A program made the translations under genes and the position numbers. A stretch of DNA of 64,000 nt from contig DCHZ01000003.1 in the NCBI GenBank assembly GCA_002315385.1, positions 62,001-126,000 on the forward strand, given 5' to 3'. Positions 42,152 to 50,195 of this stretch are shown here, one piece after another (position 1 is the stretch's first letter; each line of letters opens with the position of its first letter). The notes beneath the pieces were generated by a model, which was not told the DNA's origin, searched no databases, and saw nothing but the letters and a program-made list of their open reading frames with translations. This DNA is from Firmicutes bacterium UBA1739 (GTDB lineage Bacteria; Bacillota; Clostridia; Peptostreptococcales; Anaerovoracaceae).

Positions 42152-42400
42152 AGTCTGCCTCCTGTATTCCGATGCAGCCGTCCGGAGACGACTGTACGGA
42201 GTATTTAAGTAAGAAATTGTGATATAAACTAATGAAAGAAGATGCAGGGACTTCGGAATGACAGAGCTTCATTTTTCAAATAATGAGCCCGATGATTTGT
42301 GAAGGCCGCGTCTGCTTCAGATTTATTATAACACAAAAGTAAATAATAATTGATGTGACAAAAATAAATTTTTATTCTGAAAAAGGATTTACGAGTAAGA
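42152..42400. other. Intergenic gap, nothing clear
   Basis: This stretch holds the upstream region of the leftward aminopeptidase gene. I see no gene, RNA or repeat that I can support; the sequence is AT-rich towards 42360. Confidence 0.35.
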
Positions 42401-42590
42401 GTATTTCCGACACAGACAGCCGTTGAAAAAGAATTATGAATTCAGTATTGTACCGGACATATTCGAAGCGACTGTATACTTCGGGAACGCTGGTGCTCAT
42501 AATCGGACGTAGCGGTTCTAAGCTCTGTCTGCGCCTGAAGCTTGCCAGGGCAGTTATTTGCACTTTGAATAGAAGGCTGTGAACGGTAGC
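42401..42590 (-). repeat. Dispersed inverted-end element, copy C (reverse orientation)
   Basis: Read on the minus strand, it begins GCTACCGTTCACAGCC and continues CTTCTATTCAAAGTGCAAAT. After an insert of about 60 bp it contains the core GAAGTATACAGTCGCTTCGAA also found in copy B. The far part, CAGCCGTTGA-AAA-AATTAT and AGTATTGTAC on the plus strand, aligns with the reverse of copy B. Arms have a few mismatches. No protein is encoded. Confidence 0.72.
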
Positions 42591-42620
42591 ATAGAAATCT
42601 GAAGTCTAAGTAATTTATAC

Positions 42621-42649
42621 TTGAAATTACAGAATACTTTTGATATACT
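42621..42649 (+). promoter_or_regulatory. Promoter of the PqqD-like gene
   Basis: TTGAAA (42621-42626) and TATACT (42644-42649) are 17 bp apart, with an extended -10 TG. Confidence 0.65.
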
Positions 42650-42721
42650 TATTCAGTACGCAGATTGCGTATGATTTTAATTTTTCTACAAAATGAATTA
42701 TTGTGCAAATGAGGTAGAAAT

Positions 42722-43027
42722 ATGATATATGGTTTGAAAGAGAATATAAGATTGGTTGAGCTGGAAAATGAAGCATATATTGAAGAAGATGGCGGAAAAT
42801 ATCGTCACAATATTGGCGGGGCTGCTGTTGAATTCATAAAGCAGATTGACGGAAAAAAAGATATGGAACAGATTTTAGCCGAACTGATTAAGATTTACGG
42901 ACCGAATGTTGAACCTTATACTCTGGCAAAAGACCTTGAAAATTTTATTGGTGTTCTTCTGGAAAACGGTATTATCGAGGTTGTTTCGTGCAATTTGGGA
43001 TTTAATAATCCGGAGTATAATAACTAA
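42722..43027 (+). CDS. PqqD-like peptide-chaperone domain protein (orphan)
   Basis: The 101-residue protein has the PqqD/RRE pattern: RLVELENEAYIEEDGGKYRHNIGGAAVEFIKQIDGKKDMEQILAELIKIYG, with helices and a C-terminal segment LENFIGVLLENGIIEVV. In peptide-modification clusters such proteins present a precursor peptide to a radical SAM enzyme. No radical SAM partner, precursor or transporter is adjacent, and the gene stands alone before tRNA-Ser. Its role is thus unknown; stand-alone PqqD proteins of this kind are seen in other Bacillota. Confidence 0.75.
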   Translation: MIYGLKENIRLVELENEAYIEEDGGKYRHNIGGAAVEFIKQIDGKKDMEQILAELIKIYGPNVEPYTLAKDLENFIGVLLENGIIEVVSCNLGFNNPEYNN

Positions 43028-43073
43028 GTGTTCTTTTGCATATTTTGAGTTTGAAATATGCGATGAATAATAT

Positions 43074-43160
43074 GGAGAGTTGTCAGAGTGGTCTATCGTG
43101 CGGCACTCGAAATGCCGTGTCCTTTCCGGACCCCGGGTTCGAATCCCGGGCTCTCCGCCA
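43074..43160 (+). tRNA. tRNA-Ser (anticodon CGA)
   Basis: The cloverleaf has the acceptor GGAGAG/CTCTCC, a D arm, the anticodon stem GCGGCA with loop ...CTCGAAA (anticodon CGA), and the long variable arm typical of class II serine tRNAs. The T arm is CCGGG-TTCGAAT-CCCGG and CCA is encoded. It decodes UCG. Confidence 0.93.
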
Positions 43161-43163
43161 GAA

Positions 43164-43213
43164 CTGCACAGCAGTATCGATTTTCTGTATCGATGCCGCT
43201 GTGCTTTTATTTT
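43164..43213 (+). terminator. Terminator after tRNA-Ser
   Basis: GCACAGC (43166-43172) and GCTGTGC (43198-43204) with an inner ATCGAT pair form a long hairpin, followed by TTTTATTTT. Confidence 0.85.
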
Positions 43214-43405
43214 GCCTTCAATATTCGAATCAGTTGAACACATATGAGAATCGTGATAGAATCTGAATATGGAGACAAAAGGATAATAATGAAGAAAGCA
43301 TATCATATTAAATGTGTTAATGTGGTATTCGGTTGTAACCCTTCAGATATTGTGATGCTTTTACATTGATACATTTTGTGAATACAGACAGTGAGGTGAA
43401 AAAAT

Positions 43406-44824
43406 ATGAGAATAATCAGAGTAAAGAAAATAATTGCTGTGGCTGTTTCTGCCGCAATGATGCTTTCTCTTATGGTGGCTCCGGTAACGGTAAATGCGGA
43501 GAATGACGGGAATACGTCAAATGCTTATGTAACATTAAACGGAAACGGAGGAATTACAGAAGATAAAAAAGAAACGGCGTTATTTCCGGTGGAGGCATAC
43601 GGTAAAGAGGCAGCAGTGCCTGATAATACGATGTTTAAACAGGCCGGCAGGAAATTTGTATACTGGGAAGGAGGATATGAATTATTCTTCCCGGGAGATG
43701 TTTTTACTCCGGAAGAGGGCATGACTTTAGATGCATGCTGGATGGATGAAAACGAGGTTGCTTTAATAACGATAGATACTGTCGGCGGTTCCCGTTCTTC
43801 ATCAATCAAAGACCCCGGAGAATTTACTGTGCCTTCGCCTTATGACAGCACGGTTTTCGACGGAATGGATTTCTGGTTTGACTGTTGGAATACAGAAAAG
43901 GACGGAAGCGGTACCGCATATCAGCGTGATCAGGCTATTTCTCTTAATTCGGGAGAAATTCTGACTTTGCATGCTCAATGGAGTGACGACCTTTCTCAGG
44001 CGTGGAAGGTAAAGCTTGATATGAATAACGGAGATGAGGACGATGGGTTTGTTCTTGGAAAAAATGCTTATCACTGGGTAAAAAAAGGAAAGAGCGTGCC
44101 GGTGTATTCTTTTATGGAAATAGACGGCATGGAATTTGCCGGATGGTATGACAGTGCGGAGGGCGGAAATCTGATAGCTCTCGACGGAGAGGAATTTACA
44201 CCTGACAGAGATATCACTTTGTATGCTCACTGGATTCCTTCGGAAGATCAGCCTTCTGAGACAGAACCGTCTGAACCGGGAGAATCCGGGATAACACCGG
44301 CTTTTTCGGACGTGAAGGATTCGGATTATTATCATGACGCGGTTATCTGGGCGGCAGATAACGGAATTACCTCCGGTACAACTGACAGTACATTCAGCCC
44401 GAATATGAACTGTACCAGGGCACAGCTGGTGACATTTCTCTGGAGAGCGTCAGGATGTCCGACAGTGGATTATGCCATGTCATTTACCGATGTGAATGAG
44501 GATGCTTATTATGCGGAAGCGGTTCGATGGGCTGCATCTGAAGGGATAACCTCAGGCACCGGCAATTCAAAGTTTTCTCCCGATGAAGTTGTAACAAGAG
44601 GCCAGACTGTTACTTTTCTTTACAGGATGGATAAAGGGGAAGCCGCAGATTTACCGGACAGCGGTTTTAAGGATGTTGCGACATCGGAATATTACTATGA
44701 TGCCGTGAAATGGGCTCAGATGAAGGGAATTACAACAGGTACATCCGAAACGGAGTTTTCACCGGAAGAACCATGCACAAGAGCTCAGATTGTCACATTT
44801 ATTTACAGATATTCAGCAGATTAA
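43406..44824 (+). CDS. Surface protein with InlB-type repeats and three SLH domains
   Basis: The 472-residue exported protein has a signal peptide (residues 1-32, core IIAVAVSAAMMLSLMVAPVTV). About three Listeria-Bacteroides type repeats follow (for example TFKQ..FVYWEGGYELF, FDGMDFWFDCWNTEKDGSGT and MEFAGWYDSAEGGNLI...LYAHW). A short Pro/Ser/Glu linker leads to three S-layer-homology domains (about 300-350, 360-405, 420-470), each with DV...YY..AV.WA...GITSGT and FSP...TRAQ. SLH domains bind pyruvylated secondary wall polymer. It is probably a wall-associated adhesin or structural protein. Confidence 0.92.
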   Translation: MRIIRVKKIIAVAVSAAMMLSLMVAPVTVNAENDGNTSNAYVTLNGNGGITEDKKETALFPVEAYGKEAAVPDNTMFKQAGRKFVYWEGGYELFFPGDVFTPEEGMTLDACWMDENEVALITIDTVGGSRSSSIKDPGEFTVPSPYDSTVFDGMDFWFDCWNTEKDGSGTAYQRDQAISLNSGEILTLHAQWSDDLSQAWKVKLDMNNGDEDDGFVLGKNAYHWVKKGKSVPVYSFMEIDGMEFAGWYDSAEGGNLIALDGEEFTPDRDITLYAHWIPSEDQPSETEPSEPGESGITPAFSDVKDSDYYHDAVIWAADNGITSGTTDSTFSPNMNCTRAQLVTFLWRASGCPTVDYAMSFTDVNEDAYYAEAVRWAASEGITSGTGNSKFSPDEVVTRGQTVTFLYRMDKGEAADLPDSGFKDVATSEYYYDAVKWAQMKGITTGTSETEFSPEEPCTRAQIVTFIYRYSAD

Positions 44825-44911
44825 GTGTATAAGGACTGCTTTTAGGACAGTTTTGGCATAGGAGTCAGTAATACGGTCACACTTTTGAACTCAGACGGGG
44901 AGGTTAATAAT

Positions 44912-45391
44912 TTGGATAGTATTGTGAAGTACAGATTTGCAGAGGAAAAGGACGCATCATTAATTTTATACTTTATTAAAGAACTTGCCGTGTATGAAAA
45001 GATGCGGGATGAGGTTGTATCAACCGAGGAAAACATCAGAGAATGGGTTTTTGAAAAGCAGAAGGCAGAGGTGATATTCATTATGGAAAATGACAGAGAG
45101 GTGGGATTCGCCCTGTTTTTCCATAATTTTTCCACATTCCTTGGCAGAGCCGGGATTTATCTTGAAGATTTATATGTTCTTCCGGAGTTCAGAGGCAGAG
45201 GATACGGAAAGGGTCTGCTGAAAAAACTGGCATCTGTTGCGGTGGAGAGAGGCTGCGGGAGGTTCGAATGGTGCTGTCTTGACTGGAATAAACCAAGTAT
45301 TGATTTTTATCTGTCGCTTGGGGCAAAACCAATGGAAGGCTGGACAACCTATCGAATGGCAGGAGATACCCTTACGGAATTCGCAGAATAA
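44912..45391 (+). CDS. GNAT-family N-acetyltransferase (diamine/SSAT-like)
   Basis: The 159-residue enzyme shows the GNAT fold in order: VKYRFAEEKDASLILYFIKELAVYEK, the core LEDLYVLPEFRGRGYGKGLLKKLASVA (acetyl-CoA loop RGRGYG) and CLDWNKPSIDFYLSLGAKP. The start region and the W-N-K-P-S motif resemble the spermidine/diamine acetyltransferase branch. The acceptor substrate is not proven. TTG 44912 lies 6 bp after GGGGAGG; no ATG fits. It is followed closely by the MBL-fold gene. Confidence 0.88.
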   Translation: MDSIVKYRFAEEKDASLILYFIKELAVYEKMRDEVVSTEENIREWVFEKQKAEVIFIMENDREVGFALFFHNFSTFLGRAGIYLEDLYVLPEFRGRGYGKGLLKKLASVAVERGCGRFEWCCLDWNKPSIDFYLSLGAKPMEGWTTYRMAGDTLTEFAE

Positions 45392-45400
45392 GGAGAGAAT

Positions 45401-46213
45401 ATGAAAGCAAAGGTTTTGGCAGACAATACGCCTGACGGAGAAATTAAAGGAGAATGGGGACTCAGTATCTATATTGAATACAATGATAAGAGGATACTTC
45501 TTGATACAGGCGCTTCCGATTTGTTCGCGGTTAATGCGGAAAAATACGGAATTGATTTAAAAACAGTAGATTTTGCCGTACTTTCTCATGCTCACTATGA
45601 TCATGCCGGCGGGATGGAAGAATTCTTCAGGATTAATGACAGAGCAAAATTCTATATAAGAGAATCCTCCGGAGAAAACTGCTATTATAAAAAGTATCTG
45701 ATAAAAAAATATCTCGGGATTCCAAAAGGTGTGCTGGAAAAATACAATGACAGGATAGTATTTGCCGAAGGGGATTACAGAATTAGTGAAGGAGTGTATC
45801 TTATTCCGCATAAATATCCGAATCGGGACAGAATAGGAATAAGAGAGAATATGTATATAAGGAAGGCGGGACGCTGGCTTCCCGATGATTTTTCCCATGA
45901 GCAGAGTCTTGTGTTTGAAACCGGAAAAGGCCTGTTCGTTTTCAGCAGCTGTTCCCACGCAGGTGCGGGAAGTATAATAAAAGAGGTGAGAAAAACCTTC
46001 CCGGGTTCAGATGTAGCCGGAATAATAGGAGGATTCCACCTGTTTAATAAAACAGATGAGGAAATTATCGATTTTGCCGCCAATCTTAAGAAAAACGGTA
46101 CGGGATATATTTGTACAGGGCACTGCACCGGAGAGAAAGCTCTGGGAATGCTTGAAAACAAACTGGGGAAAACGGTGAACAGACTTCATGTAGGTCTGGA
46201 AATTGAATTTTAA
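45401..46213 (+). CDS. Metallo-beta-lactamase fold hydrolase
   Basis: The 270-residue protein has the zinc-binding motif SHAHYDHAGG (about residues 66-75) and further metal ligands in CSHAGAGSIIKEV, IIGGFHL and YICTGHCTGEKAL. This matches the COG1237 branch, which includes dihydropterin-type (beta-ribofuranosyl-aminobenzene 5'-phosphate synthase-like) proteins. Substrate is not known. ATG follows GGAGAG, 9 bases after the acetyltransferase stop, so the two probably share a transcript. Confidence 0.85.
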   Translation: MKAKVLADNTPDGEIKGEWGLSIYIEYNDKRILLDTGASDLFAVNAEKYGIDLKTVDFAVLSHAHYDHAGGMEEFFRINDRAKFYIRESSGENCYYKKYLIKKYLGIPKGVLEKYNDRIVFAEGDYRISEGVYLIPHKYPNRDRIGIRENMYIRKAGRWLPDDFSHEQSLVFETGKGLFVFSSCSHAGAGSIIKEVRKTFPGSDVAGIIGGFHLFNKTDEEIIDFAANLKKNGTGYICTGHCTGEKALGMLENKLGKTVNRLHVGLEIEF

Positions 46214-46258
46214 CAGGCAGCGGGCAGGAATGCCGTAAAGAATTCCGGACAGCCTGCA

Positions 46259-46294
46259 GAAAACCCCGTCATCAGTTTCGATGACGGGGTTTTC
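46259..46294. terminator. Bidirectional terminator
   Basis: AAAACCCCGTCATC and GATGACGGGGTTTT form a perfect 14-bp stem between convergent genes, usable in both directions. Confidence 0.9.
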
Positions 46295-46326
46295 GTGTAA
46301 TACTGTTAATCCGGTAAAGAAGCAGT

Positions 46327-47826
46327 TTATTCGTTGTAATCGGGATTTGAAGCTTTGTCGAAAATAGCAATGGCTTCTTCCGAAGGTTTTTTGTCTGCGA
46401 GAGTTACAATTACAGAAGCAATCAGTCCTGCAATAAAGCCCGGTAAGATTTCATAAATACCTGTGGAGGAGAGTGCGAAAAGCCATATGATATCGACAGC
46501 GGCACCGACGATAATTCCGGCTACAGCACCTTTATAAGTAAATCTTCTCCAGAACAGGGACAGAATGATAACCGGACCGAAGGCGGCACCGAAAATACCC
46601 CATGCATTTTCCACCATTTCCATGATTGCCTGAGCACCCGAACCCTTGCTGCCGGCGATGAAGAAGGCAATAATGGCTACAATCAGAACGAGAGCCCGTC
46701 CAATCCAGAGAATTTCTTTGTCAGAAGCATTTTTGTTGATAACCGGCTTATAAATGTCGTTTGTAAATGCGGATGACGCAACCAGAAGCTGAGAATCAGC
46801 CGTTGACATGGAAGCGGCAATGATAGCGGCAAGCAGAATACCGGAAATAAATGCAGGGAAAAATTTTCTTGCCATGGCAATGAATACTGTTTTCTGAAGT
46901 CCCTGAGTAAGCAGCTCCTCGGCCACGAGCATTCGGCCGAAATATGCAACTAAAATAGCCGCACCTAAAGCTAAAATAACCCAAATGATAGCTACAACTG
47001 CTGATTTTTTTATCATGGACGGTTTTTCGATGGACATGAATCTTACGAGGATGTGAGGCATGCCGAAGTAACCGAGTCCCCAGGCGAGACCGGAAACTAT
47101 GTCTTTCCAGCTTGCAGAGAAAAAGTCGGGAATGAATTCATATACCGTGCCGTCGTTTGCATTGATGTAAACCTGGCTTAAAGCTGAAGTATCTATTGAA
47201 CCTGTTGCCACAACGATAATGGGAATTGCCAGAAGTGCCACCAGCATAAGAATGCCCTGGAAAAAGTCTGTCCAGCAGACAGCTTTAAATCCGCCGAGGA
47301 ACGTATATGCGATAATGATAGCCGCAAAAATAATCATGGCAGCTCTTTCATTAAGGCTCGGGAAAAGTGTGGTAAATACCGTTGTACCGGCAACAAAAGC
47401 GGAAGCAACGTAAACTGTAAAACTTATTAAAAACACTATTGCACATATTATACTGAGTGTATGGCTTTTTGCAGCGAATCTGTTGGAAAGATACTCGGGG
47501 AGTGTAATGGCGTCTCCGGATGCCTTTGAGAACTTTCTGAGTCTTTTTGCAACAATAATCCAGTTAAGCGCTGTGCCTATAGCAAGACCGATGCCGATCC
47601 AGGCCTGTCCGAATCCGAATGCCAGGATACTTCCCGGAAGTCCCATAAGAAGCCAGGCACTCATATCCGAAGCCTGAGCACTCATTGCTGTTACCCAGGG
47701 CCCCATCTGACGACCGCCGAGGAAATATTCTTTTCCGGAATTACTTTTCGATACAGCGAAGAAGTATATTCCGATAGCAATCATCAGAACAAAATATAAA
47801 ACAAATGCTAAAATCTCTGAATTCAT
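46327..47826 (-). CDS. putP: Sodium/proline symporter PutP
   Basis: The 499-residue transporter of the sodium:solute symporter family has about 13 membrane segments. PutP hallmarks are YFLGGRQMGPWVTAMSAQASDMSAWLLMGLPG near the N-terminus, KAVCWTDFFQGILMLVALL, GLGYFGMPHILVRFMSIE and AAIIAASMSTADSQLLVASSAFTNDIY. It takes up proline with sodium, for osmotic or fermentative use. The ATG follows AGAAAGGA on the minus strand. It is monocistronic. Confidence 0.93.
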   Translation of the reverse strand: MNSEILAFVLYFVLMIAIGIYFFAVSKSNSGKEYFLGGRQMGPWVTAMSAQASDMSAWLLMGLPGSILAFGFGQAWIGIGLAIGTALNWIIVAKRLRKFSKASGDAITLPEYLSNRFAAKSHTLSIICAIVFLISFTVYVASAFVAGTTVFTTLFPSLNERAAMIIFAAIIIAYTFLGGFKAVCWTDFFQGILMLVALLAIPIIVVATGSIDTSALSQVYINANDGTVYEFIPDFFSASWKDIVSGLAWGLGYFGMPHILVRFMSIEKPSMIKKSAVVAIIWVILALGAAILVAYFGRMLVAEELLTQGLQKTVFIAMARKFFPAFISGILLAAIIAASMSTADSQLLVASSAFTNDIYKPVINKNASDKEILWIGRALVLIVAIIAFFIAGSKGSGAQAIMEMVENAWGIFGAAFGPVIILSLFWRRFTYKGAVAGIIVGAAVDIIWLFALSSTGIYEILPGFIAGLIASVIVTLADKKPSEEAIAIFDKASNPDYNE

Positions 47827-48163
47827 AATAATATATCGTCCTTTCTGTAATAAATATTAATATGCACAGAGAATAATCTATCACAAGGCATTAGAAAATG
47901 CAATGTAATTGAAAACTAAAAGCTTGAAAAATGCGGATTTGTATCGCTGATTTTTTAATTTACACATAAGAAAATCTGATGTATGGCTGTAATACAGTAT
48001 TAAGCAGATGATTGGCATAATGAAACGGAAATATGTTTAACCGGAATAATACAGAACTCTGCGGAAATAGTCTTAAAAAACAAAAAATAATATCAGATAG
48101 TGCAGATTTCGACAAATTGTGCAAATTGAATATGTTATCATTTGTAAAAAGGAGGGGAGAGAG

Positions 48164-48211
48164 ATGGATAAATGGACAGGACTGATGAGAGGAATCGGGA
48201 CTGATTCGTAA
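48164..48211 (+). CDS. Putative 15-residue small ORF
   Basis: ATG at 48164 is preceded by an excellent ribosome site (AAGGAGGGGAGA, 48149-48160). It encodes MDKWTGLMRGIGTDS and then stops at TAA 48209-48211. I cannot match the product to a family. It could be a leader peptide, a small protein or the start of a lost gene. The upstream part of this 47827-48341 gap is AT-rich with no other gene seen. Confidence 0.35.
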   Translation: MDKWTGLMRGIGTDS

Positions 48212-48290
48212 TTCGGGAAATTGCTGTTTTTATGAATTTATGTAATTTAATCACTTTTTATTAATTCGGCTTCTGATAGTATTACTCTAA

Positions 48291-48318
48291 CGAAACCTGT
48301 GTTTAATGACCGGTTTCG
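48291..48318 (+). other. Hairpin in the rubrerythrin leader
   Basis: CGAAACC (48291-48297) and GGTTTCG (48312-48318) pair around a 14-nt loop, 24 bp before the start. The role is unknown; an operator or mRNA leader structure is possible. Confidence 0.35.
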
Positions 48319-48341
48319 AATATTAGAAAAGGAGAAATGAT

Positions 48342-48881
48342 ATGGCAAACAAATACGCAGGTACGCAGACAGAAAAAAATCTTGAGGCTGCATTCGCAGG
48401 AGAATCACAGGCGAGAAACAAATATACATATTTCGCAAGCGTTGCAAAAAAAGAAGGATACGAACAGATTTCGGCTTTGTTCCAGAAGACTGCCGATAAC
48501 GAAAAGGAACATGCAAAATTATGGCTTAAGGAACTGGGCGGAATAGGTGATACAAAAGAGAATCTTCTTCATGCTGCGGAAGGTGAAAATTATGAATGGA
48601 CAGATATGTATGAAGGATTTGCAAAAACCGCAGAAGAAGAGGGCTTTAAAGATCTGGCTTTCCGTTTCAGACTGGTGGCTGCAATAGAAAAGCATCATGA
48701 AGAAAGATACAGAGCACTTCTGAAAAATGTGGAAACCGCTCAGGTTTTCGCAAAGAGCGAAGTAAAGGTATGGGAGTGCAGAAACTGCGGTCATATTGTA
48801 GTAGGTACAGATGCACCGAAGGTTTGTCCGACCTGCTTACATCCGCAGAGCTTTTTTGAGATTCACGCAGAGAATTATTAG
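48342..48881 (+). CDS. rbr: Rubrerythrin
   Basis: This non-heme iron peroxidase protects anaerobes from hydrogen peroxide. The 179 residues have a four-helix diiron domain with ligand motifs ESQARNKYTYFASVAKKEG, NEKEHAK, AEGENYEWTDMYEGFAKTAEEEGF and EKHHEERY. A C-terminal rubredoxin domain follows (WECRNCGHIVVGTDAPKVCPTCLHPQSFFEI) with the two CxxC iron knots. ATG 48342 follows AAAGGAGA. Confidence 0.96.
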   Translation: MANKYAGTQTEKNLEAAFAGESQARNKYTYFASVAKKEGYEQISALFQKTADNEKEHAKLWLKELGGIGDTKENLLHAAEGENYEWTDMYEGFAKTAEEEGFKDLAFRFRLVAAIEKHHEERYRALLKNVETAQVFAKSEVKVWECRNCGHIVVGTDAPKVCPTCLHPQSFFEIHAENY

Positions 48882-48929
48882 TATCAGCCTGTGTTAAGGC
48901 ATATAATTAATTGCGAAGAGAATTTTTCG

Positions 48930-48960
48930 AAGAGACAGTTGTACGCTGTCTCTTTTATTA
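48930..48960 (+). terminator. Terminator of rubrerythrin
   Basis: AAGAGACAG and CTGTCTCTT pair around a 7-nt loop and are followed by a T-rich stretch. Confidence 0.85.
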
Positions 48961-48994
48961 TTATCTGCTGTGCGTTTACACTTCATTATTCAAA

Positions 48995-49023
48995 TTGACT
49001 TTAATAATTACAGAAAATATGCT
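48995..49023 (+). promoter_or_regulatory. Promoter of sbcDC
   Basis: TTGACT (48995-49000) and TATGCT (49018-49023) are 17 bp apart, about 45 bp before sbcD. Confidence 0.6.
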
Positions 49024-49067
49024 TTAATAGAATCAGTAATTCTATACTCTCACGAAAGGAAAAAAAC

Positions 49068-50195
49068 ATGAAGCTAATTCATATTTCGGATCTTCATATC
49101 GGTAAGAAAGTAAACAGCTTTTCGATGCTTGAAAACCAGATACATGTACTTAAACAGATTGTGGAAATAATTAAAGAGGAAATGCCGGCAGCGGTACTTG
49201 TTTCGGGAGATGTTTATGATAAGATGAATCCTTCCGAGGAAGCGGTAAGATGCATGGATGAGTTCCTGGTACAGCTTTCACGGCTTCCGGCAGAGGTTTT
49301 TGTTTTAAGCGGTAATCATGATTCGGCGGAGCGGATTGCATTTGCCTCAAGACTTATCGATGCCAGCGGAATTCATATGTGCCCTGTATTTAAAGGAGAA
49401 ACTAACAGGTATTCGTTATCCGATGAATACGGTGTTTTAAATATTTACATGCTGCCATATATTAAGCCTGTGCATATAAGAAGATTCTTTCCCGGGGAAA
49501 AGGCAGAGACCGCCTCTGATGCCGTCAGAATAGCTGTCGAAAAAATGAATATAAATACCTGTGAGAGAAATGTGATAATGTCACATCAGTTTGTGACAGG
49601 TTCCGTAATCGGCGAGACTGAGCTTAATGTAGGCGGATTGGACGAAGTGTCCGCCGGATGCTACGAAGCTTTCGATTATGCGGCACTGGGACACATTCAT
49701 TCTCCACAGAACGTAGTTAAGAATAAAATAAGATATTGCGGTACCCCTTTGAAATACTCTTTTGAGGAAAGCAGTCAGGTTAAAAGCCTTACGATAGTTG
49801 ATATAAAAGAGAAAGGAAATGTAGAGGTATCAGAGAGAATGCTGACACCTTTGTATGATTTTATTAAGATAGAGGGAGCGTTTGCCGATATTATGAATGC
49901 GGAGAAAAACCAAACTGTTTACGATTACGTTGAGGTTACTCTTACAGATGAACTGGATATTCCGGATGCTTTCAGAAGGCTGGAGACAGTTTTTCCAAAC
50001 CTGATGAAACTTAAATATAATAACAGAAGAACCCGCCGGAAACGCGAAGCGGAAATGATTCCGGAAGCTTCGGAGATAAGTGAGATTAAGCTGATAGAGC
50101 AGTTTTATGAGCTGCAGAATAACATCCCTCTTTCCGAATTACAGAGGGAATATGTAAACGAGATAATAAAAAAAGTTCGGGAGGATATGCAATGA
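49068..50195 (+). CDS. sbcD: DNA repair exonuclease SbcD (Mre11 family)
   Basis: SbcD is the nuclease of the SbcCD complex, which opens hairpins and processes protein-blocked DNA ends. In 375 residues it has the metallophosphatase motifs ISDLHIGKK, VSGDVYDKMNPS, VLSGNHDSAERI, VIMSHQFV and LGHIHSPQ, in order. The C-terminal part contacts SbcC. ATG 49068 follows GAAAGGA. It overlaps sbcC by ATGA. Confidence 0.95.
   Translation: MKLIHISDLHIGKKVNSFSMLENQIHVLKQIVEIIKEEMPAAVLVSGDVYDKMNPSEEAVRCMDEFLVQLSRLPAEVFVLSGNHDSAERIAFASRLIDASGIHMCPVFKGETNRYSLSDEYGVLNIYMLPYIKPVHIRRFFPGEKAETASDAVRIAVEKMNINTCERNVIMSHQFVTGSVIGETELNVGGLDEVSAGCYEAFDYAALGHIHSPQNVVKNKIRYCGTPLKYSFEESSQVKSLTIVDIKEKGNVEVSERMLTPLYDFIKIEGAFADIMNAEKNQTVYDYVEVTLTDELDIPDAFRRLETVFPNLMKLKYNNRRTRRKREAEMIPEASEISEIKLIEQFYELQNNIPLSELQREYVNEIIKKVREDMQ

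Noticed and set aside
43038..43061. GCATATTT/AAATATGC hairpin before tRNA-Ser
   Set aside because: A perfect 8-bp stem but without a T run, in an AT-rich spacer. I could not tell a terminator, processing site or chance apart.
43036..43266. 76-residue ORF downstream of the PqqD-like gene
   Set aside because: It runs through tRNA-Ser and its terminator, lacks a ribosome site and has no family motif.
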